From Streptomyces sp. NL15-2K (GTDB lineage: Bacteria > Actinomycetota > Actinomycetes > Streptomycetales > Streptomycetaceae): a DNA stretch of 64,000 bases. The position numbers and the translations under genes were made by a program. The stretch lies in contig NZ_CP130630.1 of assembly GCF_030551255.1 (NCBI RefSeq), positions 8,413,501 through 8,477,500 on the forward strand, read 5' to 3'. Positions 35,839-44,180 of this stretch are shown one piece after another. Position 1 is the first letter of the stretch, and every line of letters begins with the position of its first letter. Under the pieces are notes generated by a model. That model was not told the origin of the DNA and ran no database searches. It was given only the letters and a program-made list of their open reading frames with translations.

Positions 35839-35993
35839 GCGGACCTCCGGGACGCGGATGTGGATCAAGTTGCGGACTGATTTTCGCATCACGGCTGCCC
35901 GGCAGCCACGCCTTTTCAAGAGCAGCGCTCGACAGCCGCACTTCACCACGAGGCGCGGCATTCCCGGAGTTGTTTACTGACCCACGCTCCTAG

Positions 35994-36456
35994 CGGGCAC
36001 TGCAACGGCAGAAAAGGCTCTTCCCCCCCCGCAATGCGGAGACGAGAGGGGGCTAGTGCATGGCCGGTTTGTCAGCGATCACGCGTCAAAAGTAGATACC
36101 GCTGCCGCTCGAAAGTCTCGGCCCTGATCGACTCGACTGCCGCGCGACGCTCAATCGTGACTCTTCTTGCCTGCGATGCGCGCGCGTAGCTTGGCAGCGT
36201 CAAAAATGAACGGGGCGGAGCCCCGCCGGGGTCCAGAGGGCGGAGCCACCTGGCGGGGTCGAAGGGGCGGAGCCCTGGGGAAGGGCCGGGGGCGAAAACC
36301 CTGAGCCGCGCCCCCACCCACCCCGCCATTCCGGCGCACCCCCCACCCCCACCACTACACCCCGGACAAACGACCCCCCACCCCCCGCCCCCTACCGTGG
36401 ACCCGACACCACACCACGCACGCACACCCCCACCACGGAAGGGCCGGAACTCCACG
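35994..36456. other. Gene-poor gap at the right edge of the island
   Basis: The first 200 bases continue the lower-GC island sequence. On the minus strand, 36,072-36,190 reads as plausible protein (ERRAAVESIRAETFERQRY, and in another frame DAAKLRARIAGKKSHD) without a credible start, so a decayed gene end is possible. From 36,205 to 36,280 the GGGGCGGAGCCCC-type Streptomyces intergenic palindromes appear. A C-rich stretch leads to the dehydrogenase start. Confidence 0.45.
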
Positions 36457-37902
36457 ATGACTTCCACCCACGCCTTCTGGCTCGCCGGCCGCCAGGCCAC
36501 CGGCGAGGACACCCTCGACGTCACCTCCCCGTGGGACGGCCGACTGGTCGCCAAGGTCAATGTCCCCAGGGACGCCCAGATCGAAGAGGCCATCGCCACC
36601 GCGTACGCCGTCCGCGAGGACTTCGCCGCCACGCCCGCTCACATACGTGCCGCCGCCCTCGACCACGTCAGCAAGCGGCTCGTCGAGCGCACCGAGGGGA
36701 TCGCCCGGCTCATCTCCGCCGAGAACGGCAAGCCGATCAAGTGGGCCCGAGGGGAAGTCGGCCGCGCGGTCTCCGTGTTCCGGTTCGCTGCCGAGGAGGC
36801 CCGCCGCTTCAACGGCGGCGAGGCCCAGCGCCTCGACACCGACCCCGGCGGTCAGGGCCGTCTCGCCCTCACCCGCCGCTTCCCGAAGGGCGTCGTCCTC
36901 GGCATCGCGCCCTTCAACTTCCCGCTCAACCTGTGCGCCCACAAGATCGCCCCGGCTATAGCGGCAGGCGCGCCGATCATCCTCAAGCCGGCACCCGCCA
37001 CCCCGCTCTCCGGCCTTGTCATCGGCGAGCTCCTCGCCGAAACCGAGCTCCCCGCCGGGTCCTGGAGCATCCTCCCCGTGCCCAACGACCGGATGCCCGC
37101 GCTGGTACAGGACCCGCGCCTGCCGGTCATCTCCTTCACCGGTTCCGAGAAGGTCGGTTACGCGATCATGGACTCGGTGCCGCGCAAGCACTGCACGCTG
37201 GAGCTCGGGGGCAACGGTGCGGCCGTCGTCCTCGCTGACTACGCCTCCGACGCCGACCTCGACTGGGCCGCCACCCGCATCGCCACCTTCTCCAACTACC
37301 AGGGCGGCCAGTCCTGCATCTCCGTGCAGCGGGTCATCGCCGACGCCTCCGTCTACGACCGTCTGCTGCCCCGCGTCGTCGCCGCCGTCGAGGCCCAGGT
37401 CACCGGCGACCCGAGCGACGACAAGACCGACGTCGGGCCGCTGGTCAGCGAGGACGCCGCCAAGCGCGTCGAGGCGTGGGTCCAGGAGGCCGTCGAGGCC
37501 GGGGCGAACCTCCTTACCGGCGGCAAGCGCGACGGCGCCTCGTACGCGCCGACCGTCCTCACCGACGTACCGGCGGACACCACGGTCTCCTGCGAGGAGG
37601 TCTTCGGGCCCGTCCTGACCATCCGGAAAGTCGACGGGGAGGCCGCCGCCTTCGCCGCCGTCAACGACTCCAAGTACGGCCTCCAGGCAGGGGTGTTCAC
37701 CCATGACCTGCAGGCCGCCTTCCGCGCCCACCGCGCGCTCGAGGTCGGCGGTGTCATCATCGGTGACGTTCCCTCCTACCGCGCCGACCAGATGCCGTAC
37801 GGCGGCGCCAAGCAGTCCGGCGTGGGCCGCGAGGGCGTGAAGTTCGCGATGGACGACTACACGTACGAGCGGGTGATGGTCCTGACGGGCCTGGCCCTTT
37901 GA
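36457..37902 (+). CDS. Aldehyde (succinate-semialdehyde type) dehydrogenase
   Basis: A 481-residue aldehyde dehydrogenase. The cofactor region is PFNFPLNL, the base glutamate is in LELGGN and the catalytic cysteine in GGQSCIS (C287). The PFNFPLNL and GGQSCIS variants separate it from the two betaine-type paralogues here and match enzymes annotated as succinate-semialdehyde or phosphonoacetaldehyde dehydrogenases. Placed beyond the island, it would complete GABA breakdown after GabT. The ATG follows GGAAC at 6 nt. Exact substrate inferred. Confidence 0.83.
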   Translation: MTSTHAFWLAGRQATGEDTLDVTSPWDGRLVAKVNVPRDAQIEEAIATAYAVREDFAATPAHIRAAALDHVSKRLVERTEGIARLISAENGKPIKWARGEVGRAVSVFRFAAEEARRFNGGEAQRLDTDPGGQGRLALTRRFPKGVVLGIAPFNFPLNLCAHKIAPAIAAGAPIILKPAPATPLSGLVIGELLAETELPAGSWSILPVPNDRMPALVQDPRLPVISFTGSEKVGYAIMDSVPRKHCTLELGGNGAAVVLADYASDADLDWAATRIATFSNYQGGQSCISVQRVIADASVYDRLLPRVVAAVEAQVTGDPSDDKTDVGPLVSEDAAKRVEAWVQEAVEAGANLLTGGKRDGASYAPTVLTDVPADTTVSCEEVFGPVLTIRKVDGEAAAFAAVNDSKYGLQAGVFTHDLQAAFRAHRALEVGGVIIGDVPSYRADQMPYGGAKQSGVGREGVKFAMDDYTYERVMVLTGLAL

Positions 37903-37922
37903 ACCATCGCCCCTGGACCAAT

Positions 37923-37952
37923 GGCCTCAGCCCGCTGTGCGGGGCTGAGGCC
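37923..37952. terminator. Hairpin terminator after the dehydrogenase
   Basis: GGCCTCAGCCC (37,923-37,933) and its exact complement (37,942-37,952) enclose an 8-nt loop, 21 bp after the stop. It separates the dehydrogenase from the following nuclease-NTPase gene. Confidence 0.75.
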
Positions 37953-38070
37953 GTTGTCGTGCCCCGGGGCGTTGCTGGTCTCGTCCGCCCGGACCGGGAC
38001 ACGCTCTCGTCCACGATGTCAGTGGCTCTGGCTAGTCTCTGCACCAGCCCAACTATGGAGCGGAGGCAGC

Positions 38071-40851
38071 GTGGCTCAACCTGCACAGCGGCCTGTGGCC
38101 ATCGACGGGAAGATCGGCTCTCTCCCTTTCCACGACATGCCGTGGAGCGACTTCGAGAGGCTGGTGTGGGAACTCGTCCAGGCGGTGGAGCATCTGTCGC
38201 CGTGTCACCGCTATGGAACACCGGGGCAGGCACAAGGTGGTGTCGACATCACCGGGCGTGCACCGGACGGCAGTTGGTCCGCCTTCCAGGTCAAGCAGGT
38301 GGCCCAGTTCACCGCCGCCGATGGGAAGAAGGCGCTGGAGCTGTTCGTCCGCGGGCCGCGTCCCCACGGTGCCACGCGCCTGGTCGTCGTCATCTCGTGC
38401 GAGGGGACACGGACCCAGGTACGCGACATGGCCCACAGCTATCAGAACCGGTACCCGGACCTCACCCTGGGCGAGGTCTGGGACGGCGAGCATCTGGGCC
38501 GCCTGCTGCGTGCTCAACCACGCATCGTTGCCCGCTACTTCGGAGACCACGTGGCTCGGCGGTTCTGTGACAGCGATGTCCTGGAAGCGTTCTTCTCCGT
38601 AGCAGGCGCCGCCGCGGTGGGAATCCCTGTCGCCGCCGCGGACCCGTTCGGACTGGAGATCCACGAGGCGATCTCCGTCGGCGACGACACACGGGACAGC
38701 GCGCTTCCCAGGTACTTCCGCCGACCGTTCGACGACGCACTCGAGGCCGCTGTGGACCAGGCGCGCAGCGGGCAAAGTGTGATCAAGGTCCTCTTGGGTG
38801 ACTCGTCCTCCGGAAAGTCCCGCGCGGCGTACGAGGCGATCCAGCGCCTGCCGGAGGAGTGGCGGCTGTGGCATCCGGCCGGTCAGGACGAGCTGCTCGG
38901 TTCGCTCGACTCCGTAGCGCCTCGAACGGTGCTGTGGCTCAACGAGATCAACCGGTGCCTCCTCTCCGGCGACACAGTTCGTGATGAGCGGGTCGCCGAT
39001 CGACTCGCCGAGCTGCTGCGTGACCCCGACCGCGCACCCGTGCTCGTTCTCGGTACGGCCTGGTACGAGCACTGGTCAACGATGACCACGGCGCCGGGGA
39101 GCGAACGCACGCGAACGAAATCCCTGCTGGCCAGAAGCCGCATCCGCGTGCCGGAGACATTCAGCGAGAGCGAACTCTCGGCCCTCACGGCGGAGTCAGG
39201 GCAGACCGATGGCCGGATACTGCTCGCCGCGCGCCTCGCCGAGAGCGGGCATGTCATCCAGTATCTGGCCGGCGGTCCCGCCCAGCTTGAGCGTTATGAG
39301 ACGGGCTCTCCGACAGCCCGCGCGGTGTTGGAGGCCGCGATGGACGCCCGCCGACTCGGCCACGGTATCGATCTTCCCCGTGCCTTTCTCGAGGCCGCCG
39401 CGCTGGCGTATCTCACGCCGTTGCAGCGCGATCTGGCGCCTCGCCAATGGTTCCGGCAGGCGGTGGAGTACCTGTCGGCTCCGTGTCGCGGTGTCCGCGG
39501 TCCACTGGCGCCGGTTCCGGGCTTTGCCATGACGGACGCGCAGGAGCCGAACCGCTTCCGGTTGTCAGACTTCATCGAGCTGCATGCGCGGCGTCACCGG
39601 AGCATGGTGTGTCCAGCCGGAGAGTTCTGGTCCGCGGCCGCACGGCTTTCGGCCGCCGCGAAGGACAAGGCTGCCTTGTCCCGCGCGGCTCTGGCCCGTG
39701 GGCGGACGACAGACGCCGAGTCCTTGGCTCTGGCAGCGGCGGCGGAAGGGGAGGGCGGGGGCCTCTTCGCGCTCGCCGAATGGATCACACGGCACGGCAA
39801 GGACGAGGGCGCCATGCCCTATTACGAGCTGGCCGGCGAAGCCGGTGACGCCCAGGCTCAAGTCGTCGTTGCCTGGAGGCACGAACGCGCGGGGCGACTC
39901 GACGACGCGGAAGCCTGGTATCGCAAGGCCATGCAGACCAGCGGCAGGTTCGACGCCGCCGTGGGGCTCGCCTCCGTCCTGACCTGGCGCGGGCATACCA
40001 AGGCTGCGGCCAGACTCTACGGGAAGGTTCTCGAATCCGGCTTCTTCGGCGCCCGGGCGGTCGAGTACCAGGCCCGTTGGCTGACCGAGCGTGGCCAACA
40101 CGAGCTCGCCCTGCTCCTCACGACGTGGTCGTTCGAAGCCGGCAACACCGAAGCCTTCACTGGGCTTGCCTGGACCTACAGGTACAAGGACACGCAGCGG
40201 GCGATCGATGTCCTCCTGCATGCGGCGGAAGCAGGCGACACCAATGCCCCCCGGGAACTGGCCTGGATCTACGAGGAGGAGGGGGACTCCGTCCGAGCTG
40301 ATCACTTCTGCGAGGTCGCCGTCTCGCTCGGTGAGACGAACGCATTACGGGGGCTGGGAATGGTTCGCCGCGGCAAGGGCGACCACCGTTCCGCCGCTGC
40401 CTTGTTCTGGAGGGCTTATAACCTTGGCCTCGGCCACGTGTTGTTCGAGTTGGCTGACCTGAGGGAGAGGGAAGGCAAGCTCAAGCAGGCGGAACGACTG
40501 TATTGGCGTGCTTTCCGGGAGGGGCAGCAATACGCGGCGAATCATCTGGTGCGCATCCTGGAGACCAGCGGGCGGACTCGAGAGGCCGAGGAACTGGCCG
40601 GTGATTCCAATGACCTCCTCCGAGCACTCGCACGAGCGCGCGCCGACCGGGGCGAGCTGGACGCAGCGGAAGACCTGTTGACCGCAGCCATCGTTCGGGG
40701 AGAGGCGGATCTGCTGTTGACCGTGGCCGAGTTCCGGCAGCGACGTGGGGACCTCGCGGGAGCGAAGCGTGCACTTGGGAAGGCGAGAGACGCCGGGGTG
40801 TCCTCTGCCGCGGACGAGCTGGCGAAGCTGCTGGAGGACGAGCCGAGCTGA
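38071..40851 (+). CDS. Mrr-like nuclease - P-loop NTPase - TPR fusion protein
   Basis: A 926-residue protein. Residues 15-165 look like an Mrr/PD-(D/E)xK endonuclease: FERLVWELV with E29 (or E34), GGVDI with D59, and QVK with Q73/K75. Residues 215-500 are a P-loop NTPase, with Walker A GDSSSGKS (243-250) and Walker-B-like TVLWLNE. The same all-helical linker (APCRGVRGPL) as in the 21,056 protein follows, then about 370 residues of TPR/SEL1-like repeats. The GTG at 38,071 has CGGAGG 4 nt upstream. The frame contains a TTA leucine codon (40,345-40,347), so expression may need bldA tRNA. A DNA-cutting conflict protein is inferred. Confidence 0.82.
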   Translation: MAQPAQRPVAIDGKIGSLPFHDMPWSDFERLVWELVQAVEHLSPCHRYGTPGQAQGGVDITGRAPDGSWSAFQVKQVAQFTAADGKKALELFVRGPRPHGATRLVVVISCEGTRTQVRDMAHSYQNRYPDLTLGEVWDGEHLGRLLRAQPRIVARYFGDHVARRFCDSDVLEAFFSVAGAAAVGIPVAAADPFGLEIHEAISVGDDTRDSALPRYFRRPFDDALEAAVDQARSGQSVIKVLLGDSSSGKSRAAYEAIQRLPEEWRLWHPAGQDELLGSLDSVAPRTVLWLNEINRCLLSGDTVRDERVADRLAELLRDPDRAPVLVLGTAWYEHWSTMTTAPGSERTRTKSLLARSRIRVPETFSESELSALTAESGQTDGRILLAARLAESGHVIQYLAGGPAQLERYETGSPTARAVLEAAMDARRLGHGIDLPRAFLEAAALAYLTPLQRDLAPRQWFRQAVEYLSAPCRGVRGPLAPVPGFAMTDAQEPNRFRLSDFIELHARRHRSMVCPAGEFWSAAARLSAAAKDKAALSRAALARGRTTDAESLALAAAAEGEGGGLFALAEWITRHGKDEGAMPYYELAGEAGDAQAQVVVAWRHERAGRLDDAEAWYRKAMQTSGRFDAAVGLASVLTWRGHTKAAARLYGKVLESGFFGARAVEYQARWLTERGQHELALLLTTWSFEAGNTEAFTGLAWTYRYKDTQRAIDVLLHAAEAGDTNAPRELAWIYEEEGDSVRADHFCEVAVSLGETNALRGLGMVRRGKGDHRSAAALFWRAYNLGLGHVLFELADLREREGKLKQAERLYWRAFREGQQYAANHLVRILETSGRTREAEELAGDSNDLLRALARARADRGELDAAEDLLTAAIVRGEADLLLTVAEFRQRRGDLAGAKRALGKARDAGVSSAADELAKLLEDEPS

Positions 40852-40917
40852 CAGCCGAAAGTAAGGGCCGAGCACGGAACCCTAGCTAATGGGAACCATT
40901 TTCAGCTAAGCTGCCCG

Positions 40918-40957
40918 AAGGGGCCCGGCACCGATGCCTTCCGGTGCCGGGCCCCTT
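40918..40957. terminator. Strong bidirectional terminator
   Basis: AAGGGGCCCGGCACCG (40,918-40,933) pairs perfectly with 40,942-40,957 around an 8-nt loop, followed by CTTCTTG. It lies between the convergent nuclease-NTPase and GH3 genes. Confidence 0.85.
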
Positions 40958-40983
40958 CTTGTGTGTCGGCCTGGTCCGGACCC

Positions 40984-43839
40984 TCAACCGGAGAAGCCGA
41001 CATGCGCGAGCCGCAACGGGCCGCGCAGCCTGAGGTGGACGTCGTGCACACCCTCGGCGGCGATCCCGGCGCCGAGCGTGGAGTAGTCGTACGGGCCGGA
41101 GTCCGCCCCGTCGGCCGTCAGGGTGGTGAGGACCGGGCCGCCGTCCAGCGAGATCTCGACCGCGCCCGCACCCACCACCGTCGCGGTCATCTCCGTGACA
41201 CCGCCGCCGAAGTCGCAGTTCCGGTAGAGCAGTTCACCGGTCCGGCCCTCCGCCGCCGTCACCGCGTCGCCCGAGGTCTTCGTACGGTCCACGATGTCGA
41301 CGCCGCTCTGCTCGTCGAAGTGCGCCGCGTCCAGGCCGCGTTCGCGGACGGCACGCGGGGCGGCGGGCTCGCCGTCGAGCAGCACGGTCGTACGGAGGCG
41401 GATGTCCTCGCTGGAGGCGCCGGCCAGGATGTCGTACGGACCCGGCTCCAGGCGCCACCGGCCCTGGGCCACGTCCCAGAACGCGAAGACGGACAGCGGG
41501 AGTTCGAAGGTAAGTTCCGATCGGGCGCCGGGGGCCAGGGTGATCCTGCGGTGCGCCGTCAGCTCGCGGCGCGGGCGCGGGACCGTCGGGTCCGCCGCGC
41601 GTGTGTAGAGCTGGGCGACCTCGTCGGCGGTGACGTCACCGGTGTTCGTGATCGTGAAGGAGACGTGCAGCGTATCGCCGTCGACCAGTGCCGCCAGGTC
41701 GCCGTACGAGAACGAGGCGTACGACAGTCCGTGTCCGAACGGGAACAGCGGAGTGCCCTCGAAGTAGAGGTACGTCTGGCGGCCGCCGATCACGTCGTAG
41801 TCGAGGAGGCCGGGCAGGTCGGCGTCGTCGGCGTACCAGGTCTGCGGCAGGCGGCCCGCGGGGGAGACGTCGCCGGCCAGCACGCGGGACAGGGCGGTGC
41901 CGGCCGCCTGGCCGCCGTGGGCCGTCCACAGCGCCGCCGGGAGGTCGGTGGTGTCGACCGCGTACGGGTACGCCGAGACCAGCGCCAGCACGGTGTTCGG
42001 GTTCGCGGCGCGGGCGGCGCGCAGCAGCCGCTCCTGCTGGGCGGGCAGGCGCAGCGTCGTACGGTCCTCGGTCTCGCGGCCGTTGATGTGCGGGTCGTTG
42101 CCCGCGACCACCAGGACGACGTCGGCCTGTGCGGTGACCCGGGTCACCGCGTCCTCACCGCGTTCGACGATGATCAGCTCGAACGTTTCCGGTTTCTCGT
42201 CCGTTTCCGGATTCTCGTCGGCAACCTTTACTCCGTCGTCGGCGACAGAGACGTGGCGACCCGTTCCGACGTGCCTGAGGAGGTGTCCGTTCTCGTGCGG
42301 TTCCAGGCGGAACGTCTCCTGGACGATCCAGCCTCCGGGCTGGTCGGCGGAGGCACGGAGGTAGCCGTCCTCGGCGACCGAGAGGTAGCGGCCGTCGGGA
42401 GCGCGGAGCGTGAGGACGCCCTCGCCCCAGTCGACGAGCGCGAGTTCGGTGCCGGTGGCGTCCGTGGTGAGCGGGGGCAGGTCCGTGCGGCCCGCGAGGA
42501 GGGCCGGGTCCAGGGCGCCCTCGGCGCCGCGCACCTCGTCGGCCGCGTCCTGGGCGGGCGGTACGTGAAGGAACGTACCCGCACGGGTCTTCAGGCGGAG
42601 CCGGTCCACGCCCTCCGCGAACTCCACCCGCTCGGCGCCGAACCGCTCGTACAGGCCCTCCAGCGGGGTGGAGCGGTGGATGAGGGTGCCGCTGTACCAG
42701 TCGAGCTTGCACTCGTCGGCGAGCAGACCGACCACGGCGATGCGGGTGTCAGGAGCCAGCGGCAGCACGCCGTCGTTCTTGAGCAGCACGATCGCCTGCT
42801 CGGCGGCCTCCTGGGCGAGCGCCCGGTGTTCCGGGGTGTCGAAGTCCCGGGTGTCGGCGTACGGGTCCTCGTGCGGGTCGAACTCGCCGAGCCGGAAACG
42901 GACCGAGAGCTGGCGGCGTACGGCCGTGTCGATGTCGCCCTCCGTCAGCAGACCGCGTTCCAGGGCCCCCTTGACGCGCGCGACGATCTGCGAGCTGTCC
43001 GTGCCGTGGTCGGTGAAACTGTCGACGCCGGCGAGGAGGGAGGCGGCCGTGGCCTCCTCGTGAGTGTCGAAGTAGTGCTCGGAGTCGACCAGGTTCGAGG
43101 GAGCGCCCGCGTCCGAGCAGACCAGCAGGTCCTCGTCGGTCCAGGCGCGCAGATGCTCGCGCAGGTAGGGCGAGACGTGGTTCGGGCGGCCGTTGACCAG
43201 GTTGTACGCCGGCATCACCCCGGCCACCGCGCCCGCCTCGACCGTCTCGCGGAAGGCACGCAGGTCGTACTCGTGCAGCACGCGCGGGCGGACGGAGGAG
43301 GACGTGATGTCGCGGCCCGTCTCGTTGTTGTGCGCGAGCCAGTGCTTGAGGACCGGCGCCGTGCGCCAGTACGTCGGGTGGTCGCCGCGCAGGCCGTGTG
43401 TGTAGGCGGTGGCGATCGCCGAGGTGAGCTTCGGGTCCTCCGAGTAGCCCTCCTCGTTGCGGCCCCACAGGGGGTGGCGCAGGAGGTTGACGGTCGGCGA
43501 CCAGACGTTGAGGCCGACGCGGTCGTCGCGGGCGCGCATCGCCCGGGTCTCCTTGGACACCGCCTCGCCGACCCGTCGTACGAGATCCGTGTTCCAGGTC
43601 GCGCCGAGGCCCACCGCCTGCGGGAACACCGTCGCCGGGCCCATCCACGCCACCCCGTGCAGCGCCTCCTGGCCGGTGCGGAAGGCGGCGATGCCGAGGC
43701 GCTCGACGGCGGGCGCGAACTGGTGCAGGAACCCGGTCTTCTCGTCGAGGGTCAGCCGCGACAGCAGGTCGTCGATGCGCTTCGCGAACGGCAGACGCGG
43801 ATCGCGGAAAGGCGGCGTGGGCGGCGTTTGTGCGGACAC
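40984..43839 (-). CDS. Glycoside hydrolase family 3 beta-glycosidase with fascin-like and CBM6-like domains
   Basis: A 951-residue GH3 enzyme. The (beta/alpha)8 domain holds the nucleophile in VCSDAG (D243), and the alpha/beta sandwich has VVGLLADE and GNDPHI motifs. A beta-trefoil, fascin-like insertion lies near residues 440-560 (GRYLSVAEDGYL, TGRHVSVADDG). The fibronectin-III-like domain carries PFGHGLSY, and a CBM6-like end covers about 810-951 (YRNCDFGGGV). No signal peptide is visible, so it likely acts inside on imported oligosaccharides. GTG 43,839 is chosen because the frame upstream runs through the operator. Substrate could be glucoside or xyloside. Confidence 0.85.
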   Translation of the reverse strand: MSAQTPPTPPFRDPRLPFAKRIDDLLSRLTLDEKTGFLHQFAPAVERLGIAAFRTGQEALHGVAWMGPATVFPQAVGLGATWNTDLVRRVGEAVSKETRAMRARDDRVGLNVWSPTVNLLRHPLWGRNEEGYSEDPKLTSAIATAYTHGLRGDHPTYWRTAPVLKHWLAHNNETGRDITSSSVRPRVLHEYDLRAFRETVEAGAVAGVMPAYNLVNGRPNHVSPYLREHLRAWTDEDLLVCSDAGAPSNLVDSEHYFDTHEEATAASLLAGVDSFTDHGTDSSQIVARVKGALERGLLTEGDIDTAVRRQLSVRFRLGEFDPHEDPYADTRDFDTPEHRALAQEAAEQAIVLLKNDGVLPLAPDTRIAVVGLLADECKLDWYSGTLIHRSTPLEGLYERFGAERVEFAEGVDRLRLKTRAGTFLHVPPAQDAADEVRGAEGALDPALLAGRTDLPPLTTDATGTELALVDWGEGVLTLRAPDGRYLSVAEDGYLRASADQPGGWIVQETFRLEPHENGHLLRHVGTGRHVSVADDGVKVADENPETDEKPETFELIIVERGEDAVTRVTAQADVVLVVAGNDPHINGRETEDRTTLRLPAQQERLLRAARAANPNTVLALVSAYPYAVDTTDLPAALWTAHGGQAAGTALSRVLAGDVSPAGRLPQTWYADDADLPGLLDYDVIGGRQTYLYFEGTPLFPFGHGLSYASFSYGDLAALVDGDTLHVSFTITNTGDVTADEVAQLYTRAADPTVPRPRRELTAHRRITLAPGARSELTFELPLSVFAFWDVAQGRWRLEPGPYDILAGASSEDIRLRTTVLLDGEPAAPRAVRERGLDAAHFDEQSGVDIVDRTKTSGDAVTAAEGRTGELLYRNCDFGGGVTEMTATVVGAGAVEISLDGGPVLTTLTADGADSGPYDYSTLGAGIAAEGVHDVHLRLRGPLRLAHVGFSG

Positions 43840-43875
43840 GTGGGGTTCCCCTTGCGATGGAGCGACGACGCGCTT

Positions 43876-43889
43876 TCGAAGCGCTTCGA
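43876..43889. promoter_or_regulatory. LacI-type operator, copy 1
   Basis: TCGAAGCGCTTCGA is a perfect 14-bp palindrome with the central GCGC common to LacI-family sites in Streptomyces sugar operons. It lies 37 bp before the GH3 start codon. Confidence 0.65.
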
Positions 43890-44057
43890 TGCTCATTCGA
43901 TCCGGGGGCGGGTGTCAAGACACTCCGGGGCAACAAGTCGGACTCCCTGCCGACATTTCAAGTCGCGTAAGCGTCCGGTCCAGACCTCCACACCTCGGAG
44001 GAATCTTGGAAGTGACCCTTGTGCACCCCTGGGTGTTCACTTAACCTCGCAGCAACA

Positions 44058-44071
44058 TCGAAGCGCTTCGA
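44058..44071. promoter_or_regulatory. LacI-type operator, copy 2
   Basis: A second exact copy of TCGAAGCGCTTCGA, 109 bp before the start of the rightward operon. A partial copy (ACTTCGACTAG) follows at 44,075-44,085. Confidence 0.65.
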
Positions 44072-44180
44072 CTACTTCGACTAGTCGCTACGACCGCTTC
44101 AGCTCAGCCAGTTCCACTCAAGACACCGCAGCCGACGGCCCACCGCCGGGTGTCCTGGTGCGCCATGAAGGGTTGACGCA

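Larger units (their letters stand above)
33588..35989. mobile_element. IS1182-like transposon with an acetyltransferase passenger
   Basis: A 2402-bp element. The ends are inverted repeats GAGCGTGGGTCGGTAA (33,588-33,603) and its complement with one mismatch (35,974-35,989). CTAG flanks both sides (33,584-33,587 and 35,990-35,993), either as a 4-bp target duplication or as part of the ends. Inside are a GNAT acetyltransferase gene and then a full-length transposase gene, both leftward. The intact transposase and near-perfect ends suggest recent insertion. Confidence 0.85.
43840..44180. promoter_or_regulatory. Divergent control region of the xyloglucan locus
   Basis: 341 bases with no gene. 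They separate the leftward GH3 gene from the rightward transporter-hydrolase operon. The region holds two identical palindromes (43,876-43,889 and 44,058-44,071), one near each start, so a single repressor could close both directions. Confidence 0.65.

Noticed and set aside
31121..36456. A tRNA attachment site for the island
   Set aside because: I looked for cloverleaf arms and a T-loop motif at both edges and found none. No direct repeat pair was seen either.
36072..36632. A 186-residue leftward frame at the island's right edge
   Set aside because: Most of it runs through GC-rich intergenic palindromes and antisense to the dehydrogenase start. Only the last 40 residues look protein-like, so a decayed remnant at most.
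40885..40912. Zur-like A/T-rich dyad (AATGGGAACCATTTTCA)
   Set aside because: It resembles only half of the Zur consensus and lies between two gene ends next to a terminator, not at a promoter.
43840..43896. A GH3 start at ATG 43,896
   Set aside because: This would translate through the operator palindrome. The GTG at 43,839 has a ribosome site and begins a normal family N-terminus.
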